NCBI GenBank assembly: GCA_017856985.1
Contig: JAFMEA010000003.1
Span: forward strand, 19,267 to 83,266
Reading direction: 5' to 3'
DNA: 64,000 nucleotides
DNA from: Planktomarina sp.
GTDB lineage: Bacteria; Pseudomonadota; Alphaproteobacteria; Rhodobacterales; Rhodobacteraceae
The notes beneath the pieces are model-generated. The model did not search any database, was not told the DNA's origin, and saw nothing but the letters and a program-made list of their open reading frames with translations. Both the position numbers and the translations under genes were made by a program. This document shows positions 57,523 through 64,000 of this stretch, one piece after another (positions within the stretch are counted from its first letter, which is position 1; each line of letters opens with the position of its first letter).

Positions 57523-58857
57523 TTACGCGCCTCCCATAAAGGTTGTATGAATATCCATCGCCGCATCACGCCCTTCAGCCACAGCTGTTACGGTAAGATC
57601 ATCACCACTAGAGGCACAATCTCCACCAGCCCAAACTCCGTCGCGGCTAGTACGGCCAACACCATTTACCGCAATTTTCCTACCATCAAGATCTAAACTG
57701 CCACTAGTTTTCAGCGTTTGACCAATCGCAGTAAAAATTTGATCCGCAGCCACTCTTAGTGTCTCACCTGTAGGTTCAAGTTTACCATTATCTTCTGCTG
57801 TATAATCCAGCTCAAGCATGTTCACAGCACCGTTTCCATGGATTACTTTGGGCTGGACGTTGAACATCAACTTTACGCCATGCTTGGCCGCAAGGTCTTG
57901 CTCATAGCGGCTTGCGCTCATCGACTCCCTACCACGCCGATAAACGATGGTAACTTGTTCAGAACCCAACAATTTTGATTGTACGGCCGCGTCAACAGCT
58001 GTCATACCGCCACCAATTACTACCACGTTTCTACCTATTGGAATAGAAGAAAGGTCAGATGTTTGGCGGAGCATTTCGATAAACGCAACTGCATCAGAGA
58101 CACCTGACTTATCACCGCTGCTAATGTCTAGGGCATTAACACCCCCCAGACCGACACCAAGAAAGACTGCATCGAAATCATTAGCCAAATCGTCAAGATT
58201 TATATCTTCGCCCAAGGCTTTGTCATTTTCAATTGTGATTCCTCCAACGGATAGCAACCATTCAATTTCCTTGGCAGCAAACTCATTTGTAGATTTATAA
58301 GCAGCTATGCCGTATTCATTCAGACCGCCCGCTTTGGGTCGTGCATCATAAATTGTGACATCCGTGCCAAGCACTGCCAAACGGTGCGCACAGGCCAGCC
58401 CGGCAGGCCCTCCGCCCACAACGGCAACTGTTTTGCCAGTTGAGGTCGCCCTTGAGTAGGGATGGACTTGTTGCGCCATCAGTGTATCAGTTGCGTGACG
58501 TTGCAAGCGGCCAATTTCAACAGGTTTACCCTCAGACACTTCACGAACACATGCCTGCTCACAAAGCTCCTCAGTTGGGCAAACACGTGCACACATCCCC
58601 CCTAAAATGTTCATATCAAAAATAGTTTTAGCTGCCGCCTCAGGCGTCCCAGTACTAATTTGGCGTATGAATAACGGAATATCGATGTCGGTAGGGCAGG
58701 CTGTTACGCAGGGTGCGTCATGACAGAAATAGCAACGATCTGCGGCTACTTTTACTTCATGCGGTTGAAGTGGCGCATGTAAGTCTGCAAAATTCTGTGC
58801 GAGCTCATCAGTACTAAGCCTGTCAGCGGCAATGCCTGGTATCATTTGGCTGGTCAT
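57523..58857 (-). CDS. preT: NAD-dependent dihydropyrimidine dehydrogenase subunit PreT
   Basis: Electron-input subunit of 444 aa, resembling the glutamate-synthase small subunit and the N-terminal half of DPD. Iron-sulfur region: CYFCHDAPCVTACPTDIDI and CARVCPTEELCEQACVRE. FAD motif VVGGGPAGLACAHRLA, NAD(P) motif VVIGGGMTAVDAAVQSKL, and a late FAD-contact GVWAGGDCASSGDD. GGAG seven bases before the ATG at 58857 decides the start over an earlier in-frame codon. A RutR-like site lies 51 bp upstream. It forms a complex with PreA. Confidence 0.94.
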   Translation of the reverse strand: MTSQMIPGIAADRLSTDELAQNFADLHAPLQPHEVKVAADRCYFCHDAPCVTACPTDIDIPLFIRQISTGTPEAAAKTIFDMNILGGMCARVCPTEELCEQACVREVSEGKPVEIGRLQRHATDTLMAQQVHPYSRATSTGKTVAVVGGGPAGLACAHRLAVLGTDVTIYDARPKAGGLNEYGIAAYKSTNEFAAKEIEWLLSVGGITIENDKALGEDINLDDLANDFDAVFLGVGLGGVNALDISSGDKSGVSDAVAFIEMLRQTSDLSSIPIGRNVVVIGGGMTAVDAAVQSKLLGSEQVTIVYRRGRESMSASRYEQDLAAKHGVKLMFNVQPKVIHGNGAVNMLELDYTAEDNGKLEPTGETLRVAADQIFTAIGQTLKTSGSLDLDGRKIAVNGVGRTSRDGVWAGGDCASSGDDLTVTAVAEGRDAAMDIHTTFMGGA

Positions 58858-58907
58858 AGATTTCTCCAACTGGCTATTTTACTCACCATCATCGCATAAA
58901 AAAAAAT

Positions 58908-58923
58908 TTTATCAAATGGTAAA
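58908..58923. promoter_or_regulatory. RutR-like operator upstream of preTA
   Basis: TTTATCAAATGGTAAA matches the RutR consensus at 11 of 14 specified positions. Its reverse complement agrees with the site at 55496 in 13 of 16 bases. It sits 51 bp upstream of the preT start, in the expected promoter region. Confidence 0.6.
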
Positions 58924-59058
58924 TTTTTGGATTAAAGATTAGGTGAAGCCCTGCCAATCAGACGCAAAAAAGCTTTTCCAAAAATAAATACAGCTGCAAC
59001 AAGCAAATTTGGTGTTAATGATGTTTAAAAAAATTGGGTAAACTAGCTATGCCTAATG

Positions 59059-59370
59059 CTAGTGTGTCCACACGCCCCGGCGATTAGTAGCAAAATTTTC
59101 ACCGTAACCACCCTGACGCACATTCACCTTACGTTTTTGAGGTTCCTGAACTGAAACTGAAATACCATGAGCTTTCGCGTAAGATAGGGCCGCATCCTTG
59201 GTATCAAATTTTATACTTACTTGAGTTTGCGTCTCATCACTGGAAGTCCAACCCATCAATGGATCAACTTCTCTTTCTTGTGTCGGAGCAAATTCTAGAA
59301 CCCAAGTCATTGTTTTTGCGTTACCCGAAGACATCGCGGTTTTAGATGGTTGATATATCCGTGCAAACAT
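59059..59370 (-). CDS. NDUFS4-like complex I accessory subunit (ETC complex I family)
   Basis: A 103-aa protein homologous to the NDUFS4/AQDQ 18-kDa subunit of mitochondrial complex I, present in alphaproteobacteria as a small stand-alone gene. Conserved features: ARIYQPSKTAMSSGNAKT at the N-terminus, WVLEFAP, the DPLMGWTSSDETQTQV segment, and SYAKAHGISVSV. GAGG six bases before the ATG at 59370 favours this start over an earlier one. No nuo genes are close, as is usual. It probably attaches to the peripheral arm of NADH:quinone oxidoreductase. Confidence 0.88.
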   Translation of the reverse strand: MFARIYQPSKTAMSSGNAKTMTWVLEFAPTQEREVDPLMGWTSSDETQTQVSIKFDTKDAALSYAKAHGISVSVQEPQKRKVNVRQGGYGENFATNRRGVWTH

Positions 59371-59567
59371 TCTGAACCTCAAAAACTGTAATCTGCAGTT
59401 TTCTTATATGAATGAAGCAACCTAAACAAGCATCCAAACATCGGCTACAACTTTTAAAGCATAGATAAAAAATCAAAAAATTCTAACAATGGAGTTGAGG
59501 TTTTTTATATAATTTTTCCAGATACTCTGTAAAACGAGAGGTATTTTTATCCAAAATTAAAACCCTA

Positions 59568-61511
59568 TTATTCTGGCTCCTTGAATGAATCTTCAAAAGC
59601 ATTCAGGATAGGATAAGTAAAATAAGAAATCAGAGGCCGCTGTCCTACCAATATATCTGCTGTGGCCATCATTCCTTGAGATAAAATAAAATCTGATGGC
59701 ATATCAGATCCTTCAAGGCTCTCTGTTTTGACCCTTCCCCGGTAGAATACTCCCTTATCACCAGATACTGATTCATTAAATGTATCGTTAGAAACATATA
59801 TTAATTCACCGTCTAACCCTCCAAATTCTTGAAAGGGCATAGCATCTAATTTGATAGAAACTTTCATGCCAAGCTTCATATCGGTTATCTTTTTAGGGTC
59901 TATATCAACTTCAAGAAACAACGGTTGGTTGAGTTGTACTAAGGTAACAATGGCCTCGCCCTCACTAACAATTCCACCTCTGGCGACTGCTGGTATATCT
60001 AGGACAACACCTTCAGCTGGCGACTTCACTATTATATTATCAACAAGTCGCGAAAGCTTAATTCTTTCTTGTTTTAGCTGGGTCAATTCTTCATTTTTTG
60101 CTGATATTTCACCAGTCAATTTTGAAGTCCAGCTTGCGATAAATGCCTGTTTGTCAGCTGTTTGAGTCGTTATCGCAGATTCAAGTTTTAAGATCGCGGT
60201 CCTAGCATTAAATTGGGCTTTTTCCGCATTCAATAACGCATCTTTCGCTGAGAGATAATCTAGCTCCATCTTTGTAGTTGAAGTTTTAGAATTAAATTCA
60301 GTTTTCTCTGCGTTTAAAAGCGTATCTTTTGCTGTTAGATATTGTGACAACGATATCACCTGTCGTTCATAAAGATCTTTCTGCACCGCAGTCTGTTTAA
60401 CCTTTATTTCTGTTTGCTTTGTTAAAATATCCGATAATGTACCCGACTGTCGGTCAAATAGTTCTTTTTTCGCCCTAGCTAGTTGGGCCTTGATTTCCGT
60501 CTGTTTATTTGAAATTTCCAGAAGCTCTTTTGATGACTCATACTCATTTCGAGCTGTATCTAGTTTGGAGTTAAACGACTTAATCTTCTCAGAATATTCT
60601 AATACTTTTTTCATCAATGTGACACTGTATAACTCATTGAATTTTTCAGAGTTATTTTCTAGGTTCAATTTTTTAATTGTTGCTTCATAAAAACTATTTA
60701 AATTTAGCTTTGAATTGAATTGCTGGATGTCATCAATCAACATCTGTTCCATGTGAAGCCCCACCAGTGACTGGTAGATATTATCAATCCTTTCTTGGTT
60801 CTGTTTCAAATTTACAGATACAACAGTGTCATCAAGGTATGCTATGATCTGACCTTTAACTACCGTGTCACCGCGCCTCACTTCCACGCTTTTTACCACG
60901 GAACTTGCACTGGCTTCCACAATGACGTTCGGCGTCGCGGTCAGAAATTCTCCGCGAGCAGAAATTGTTGTAGCCACCTGGCTAAGGGAAGCAAATACGA
61001 CGCTACCAATAAAAAATGTTAGCAATGTAAGAGCTATAATTAAAAGCGGCTTTGAGGGACCTTGGTCATATATGGCGTCAGTATCATCTATTTCAAAATC
61101 ATCAGATGCGTTTTCCGTGAAAACTTGAATTGGGCTAGAGCTCTCATCACCAGCACCTGCGCGCTCATATTTTGCGACTAACTGGTTCGAGGTCCGTAAA
61201 TTATTAGAAATATTTTTCATAATCCGGACGCCAGCTTCTGGATTTTGTTTAAGATACTTGACGAACGCCTCGGCAGTTACCTCGGTGACGACAGTGTCCG
61301 CATTAGCCCGCGCCCCTGCACTGCGGGGATTTCCATCAATAAGAGCCATTTCACCAAATATAGTGGGTGCAGCTAACTCAGCTAATACTTGCTCACCCGC
61401 GGTACTGTGTTTTGTAATTTCCACAGTTCCTGACTTTATGACGTACGCATAGGCCGCACTTTCACCTTCTCGGAAAATATACTCACCGTTTGTAAAAGAT
61501 TTATCAGCCAT
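59568..61511 (-). CDS. Type I secretion membrane-fusion protein (HlyD family) with N-terminal cyclic-nucleotide-binding domain
   Basis: A 647-aa fusion. Residues 1-115 form a cNMP-binding domain with the phosphate-binding cassette FGEMALIDGNPRSA (52-65), including its Glu and Arg. A single membrane helix lies at about 155-177, followed by a biotinyl-lipoyl-like segment (ISARGEFLTATPNVIVEA onward), a long coiled coil at about 235-500 with internal repeats, then the second lipoyl half (IVKSPAEGVVLDIPAVARGG) and the beta-barrel (QPLFLEVDIDPKKI). The nucleotide-binding part should be cytoplasmic and the rest periplasmic. It lies 33 bp after the exporter gene, so the two form a secretion unit. Confidence 0.9.
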   Translation of the reverse strand: MADKSFTNGEYIFREGESAAYAYVIKSGTVEITKHSTAGEQVLAELAAPTIFGEMALIDGNPRSAGARANADTVVTEVTAEAFVKYLKQNPEAGVRIMKNISNNLRTSNQLVAKYERAGAGDESSSPIQVFTENASDDFEIDDTDAIYDQGPSKPLLIIALTLLTFFIGSVVFASLSQVATTISARGEFLTATPNVIVEASASSVVKSVEVRRGDTVVKGQIIAYLDDTVVSVNLKQNQERIDNIYQSLVGLHMEQMLIDDIQQFNSKLNLNSFYEATIKKLNLENNSEKFNELYSVTLMKKVLEYSEKIKSFNSKLDTARNEYESSKELLEISNKQTEIKAQLARAKKELFDRQSGTLSDILTKQTEIKVKQTAVQKDLYERQVISLSQYLTAKDTLLNAEKTEFNSKTSTTKMELDYLSAKDALLNAEKAQFNARTAILKLESAITTQTADKQAFIASWTSKLTGEISAKNEELTQLKQERIKLSRLVDNIIVKSPAEGVVLDIPAVARGGIVSEGEAIVTLVQLNQPLFLEVDIDPKKITDMKLGMKVSIKLDAMPFQEFGGLDGELIYVSNDTFNESVSGDKGVFYRGRVKTESLEGSDMPSDFILSQGMMATADILVGQRPLISYFTYPILNAFEDSFKEPE

Positions 61512-61544
61512 TCAGTTTCTCTTTATAAGTCAACGAGTAGGTTT

Positions 61545-63683
61545 TTATGTGCCCGTTAATTTTTGCTCCATAGCCCATAAATCTTGATAGAGCGGACATG
61601 TTTCTAAAAGTGCATCATGGGTTCCCTGTCCTACAACTACACCTTTTTCGAGCACTATAATTTGCTCAAATTGTGCCGTCGAACGAAGGTCATGGGTTGC
61701 CATTATAACAGTTTTCAACTCCGATATTTTAGAGAAGTTTTCAAAAAAGGAAATCTGAGATGATTTATCTAAATTAGCAAGTGCCTCATCAATTAAAAGG
61801 ATACGAGGCGCCGCCATAAGACCGCGGGCTAAAGCTAAAGTGACGCGGTCGCCCTGTGATAATGGCATACCGAACTGATTGACTTCGGTTGAGATCCCCT
61901 CTGGCAACTCATCTAGAACCCTTTGCAGACCAGAAATTTCTAGTATCTCCTGAAACTCACGCTCACTGATACCCGGCTGTACTTTTCGTAAATTTTCCTC
62001 AATCGTCGCACCAAAGAATACCGGTTTGCCGTCTATTAATGTATTCTGGCTGCGATAATTATCTAAACTTAAATAGCGAAAATTCTGACCATCAATTTCC
62101 ATTGAACCCGTATTTGGCCTTAAAAAACCTTGGCAGAGACGCAAAAATGTTGTCTTTCCGGAACCTGATGGTCCCACAATAGCAACTTTTGCCTTTGCAG
62201 GAATATTTAAGGTCAGGCCGTTAAGAGCATTTGTATTTTCAAACTTAACAACAACGTCCTTACAAACTACTTCACCCTTAACTACCATTTCATTCCCAGC
62301 GCCGACCCGTTCGTTTGGACCATTCCAACTGGTGCCTACTGATTCAAGTGTTGACTTAAAGCCATTCAAATCTGAAAAAAACGTGAATAATGCAGTGAAT
62401 GGGGATACAAGTTTTCCTCCAAGCATGTTGCAGGAAATGATAGCCCCTGCCGATAGCCCGCTACCGAGCACCAGAAGAACTCCCGTAGTCACAATCGCAA
62501 CCGTCATGAGTTGGCTCAGTGTCGCATTTACATTAGTAATAATCATGCTGGAAATTTGACCTTGAATACTTTGACGTATACTTCTGGATGCCACTTTTCG
62601 CCATTCTCGGCGTTGTGAAGCCCCCAACGAAAAGGCCTTGATAGTTTCTATACCTGCAACGCTAGACTGAACCACCCTTCGCTTTGAGGCTTCTATTGGG
62701 CCAGTAATTTTCCCAGCCTCTTTCTGGCGCCATCTGCCAAAAAGGGTAATGGCCCCAATGGTCATTGAAAATAGCGTTACTATAAGAGCGAGAATGGGGC
62801 TATAACCAAAAAGAACAGGAAGAAATACTAAAATATTGGTAGCATCAAAAATCGTCTTTAGGACTTGCGTTGAGATAAAGCTTTTAATTTTACCAGAGGC
62901 CTGAAGAAGGGCCTCAAACTCGGAGGGTGATCCAGTTTGAAACGTCGAAGCTGGAAGCGCCATCACTTTATCAAAAATATCGCCGGATAATCGTGCCTCG
63001 ATTGATGTAGAAATAAAATTTATCACGTAGTCACGAACATAGCCCAAGATACCGTTGAAGACGAGCGCCGCACAGACACCCATTACTAAAATATATAAGG
63101 TTGAAACTGCTCCATAATTTAGAACTTTATCTAAAGATATTTGAATAAATACAATCGGTGCTAGCCCCAAAATAGCTGTTAACATGGCAGCAATAAAAGT
63201 GAGCCCTAGCAGACCTTTAAATCGATACAGTTCAGGGATGAACCAGGTCCAATCGAAAATACGATCCTGTGAAGGAATACCCGTTTCGCTTGAGATAAGA
63301 TAAACAGATCCACCCCAATTGCGCTTGAACTCTGTCTCGTTTTCAACATTAACTTTGTTGGTTGGATCTAAAGGATCTATTGATTGAAACTCAACTACAC
63401 GTTCCGAATTTGGCTTACAGTTAATTATTATTCTGGCTGTTCCATCGCGCATCAATGCAACGCAGGGAAAATAGTATGAACGGTCCATCAAAGTTTTTAA
63501 ACTTGGCTTCAACCGCTGAACTTTTACCCCCTGTTCTTTGAGGGTATTTTTTAATTCTTTCTCAGATGAAATTTGACCTTGTGATATCTTTTTTTCTAGC
63601 TGCTCAACAGTAATTCTTACTCCAAACTGTCGAGCGAGGGCGATCACACCCAGCGATAAAGATCTAAGGGTTTTGGTATTCAT
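61545..63683 (-). CDS. Type I secretion ABC exporter with C39-like N-terminal domain
   Basis: A 712-aa HlyB/LapB-type half-transporter. N-terminal C39-like domain (about 1-130), where the region SLSLGVIALARQFGVRI lacks the catalytic Cys, so it should bind rather than cut cargo. Transmembrane domain about 155-430. ATPase: Walker A GPSGSGKTT (about 500-508), signature LSQGDRVTLALARG (about 605) instead of LSGGQ, Walker B ILLIDEALANLD, H-loop MATHD. GAGGGG nine bases before the ATG supports the start. It is first in the unit with the cNMP-HlyD fusion; an outer-membrane TolC partner is not in the window. Confidence 0.92.
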   Translation of the reverse strand: MNTKTLRSLSLGVIALARQFGVRITVEQLEKKISQGQISSEKELKNTLKEQGVKVQRLKPSLKTLMDRSYYFPCVALMRDGTARIIINCKPNSERVVEFQSIDPLDPTNKVNVENETEFKRNWGGSVYLISSETGIPSQDRIFDWTWFIPELYRFKGLLGLTFIAAMLTAILGLAPIVFIQISLDKVLNYGAVSTLYILVMGVCAALVFNGILGYVRDYVINFISTSIEARLSGDIFDKVMALPASTFQTGSPSEFEALLQASGKIKSFISTQVLKTIFDATNILVFLPVLFGYSPILALIVTLFSMTIGAITLFGRWRQKEAGKITGPIEASKRRVVQSSVAGIETIKAFSLGASQRREWRKVASRSIRQSIQGQISSMIITNVNATLSQLMTVAIVTTGVLLVLGSGLSAGAIISCNMLGGKLVSPFTALFTFFSDLNGFKSTLESVGTSWNGPNERVGAGNEMVVKGEVVCKDVVVKFENTNALNGLTLNIPAKAKVAIVGPSGSGKTTFLRLCQGFLRPNTGSMEIDGQNFRYLSLDNYRSQNTLIDGKPVFFGATIEENLRKVQPGISEREFQEILEISGLQRVLDELPEGISTEVNQFGMPLSQGDRVTLALARGLMAAPRILLIDEALANLDKSSQISFFENFSKISELKTVIMATHDLRSTAQFEQIIVLEKGVVVGQGTHDALLETCPLYQDLWAMEQKLTGT

Positions 63684-63747
63684 TGTCTGAAACCCCTCTT
63701 ACTACGGTCATTTCCTAAAGTCTCTATATCTTAAAACACGAACAGTG

Positions 63748-63785
63748 AAAAAAGACAAAGGATTATGATTTCTCAATCATAATCC
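63748..63785 (-). terminator. Terminator of the partial acidic-protein gene
   Basis: A perfect 11-bp stem, GGATTATGATT (63760-63770) with AATCATAATCC (63775-63785), has a 4-base loop. Read on the minus strand it is followed by TTTGTCTTTTTT (63748-63759). It separates the acidic-protein gene from the exporter, whose start lies 65 bp further on. Confidence 0.88.
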
Positions 63786-63819
63786 CCTGTCAATCGAAGT
63801 AGTTTAGTTTCTTGCTTTC

Positions 63820-64000
63820 CTACGCCATGCCAGCGTTTGGATCAACTTCATCCACGACGGGTGCATCGTCAGCAACTTCCTCTGTAGCCGCGGTATCAGC
63901 AGCAGCAGCAGCTTGTTCATCCATCCCAGCAGACGGTGAACTTCCTGCAACCGCACCTGCATCCATTGCTGTTAGGGCAGCATCAGCAGTTGCGTCCATC
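63820..64000 (-). CDS. C-terminal part of an Ala/Asp-rich acidic protein, cut by the window edge
   Basis: The minus-strand frame ending TAG at 63820-63822 is open to the window edge and gives at least 59 residues. Composition is extreme: mainly Ala, Asp, Glu, Val and Gly, with no Lys, Arg or aromatic residues and only Met as a bulky hydrophobic of note. Short segments recur (ADAALTAMDAGAVAG; an Ala run; EEVADDAP), ending VDEVDPNAGMA. The downstream terminator supports a real gene. An acidic, disordered C-terminus beside a type I exporter fits a secreted substrate, but the visible part is too short to identify a family. An in-frame ATG at 63999 cannot be proved to be the start. Confidence 0.6.
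   Translation of the reverse strand, partial: MDATADAALTAMDAGAVAGSSPSAGMDEQAAAAADTAATEEVADDAPVVDEVDPNAGMA

Overview
The window comes from an AT-rich alphaproteobacterium, most likely a marine heterotroph. Markers are an HdaA-type replication regulator next to ppk and ppx, an NDUFS4-like complex I subunit (otherwise typical of mitochondria), a short prolyl-tRNA synthetase without the large editing insertion, SdhE, a LolCD pair, ThyX in place of ThyA, and a propionyl-CoA carboxylase / methylmalonyl-CoA mutase cluster. A Rhodobacterales- or SAR116-like lineage would fit, but the sequence alone does not settle this. I saw no rRNA, tRNA, CRISPR array, IS element or prophage.

Layout. 1-620: 3' end of a PhnD-like binding protein. 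694-10120: polar-amino-acid ABC transporter, two glutamine-synthetase-like ligases around a class I amidotransferase, a FAD oxidoreductase and a class III aminotransferase. This looks like a complete gamma-glutamylation route for an amine or amino compound (PuuA/PuuB/PuuD logic). 10288-15390: RsgA, three alpha/beta hydrolases and a GPH-family symporter. 15611-25208: housekeeping genes (thrS, csp, thyX, gloA, sdhE with an XRE regulator, aspartate aminotransferase, MATE pump, parE). 25308-29847: Ldh-family dehydrogenase, lolD, lolC, proS. 30006-36299: AI-2E-family permease, hdaA, ppk, ppx and a DjlA-like co-chaperone. 36346-43944: propionate/methylmalonyl pathway (VOC protein, scpA, DUF4174 protein, pccA, small protein, pccB). 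44087-48965: tandem Bcr/CflA-type MFS pumps, betB and an EamA permease.

49140-58857 is the clearest self-contained system: reductive pyrimidine (or hydantoin-like) catabolism. PreT-PreA reduces uracil or thymine, HydA opens the dihydropyrimidine ring, and an M20 amidohydrolase removes the carbamoyl group. A four-gene NMT1-type ABC transporter supplies substrate and a RutR-like TetR protein sits in the middle. Two 16-bp sites resembling the E. coli RutR operator, one before each minus-strand unit, share 13 of 16 bases, and a strong terminator closes the long operon.

59059-64000: the NDUFS4-like gene, then a type I secretion pair. Its membrane-fusion protein carries an N-terminal cyclic-nucleotide-binding domain with an intact phosphate-binding cassette, and its ABC exporter has a C39-like domain and a changed signature motif. 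Upstream is the end of an Ala/Asp-rich acidic protein with its own terminator, a possible cargo. This secretion locus, with predicted second-messenger input, is the most unusual part of the window.
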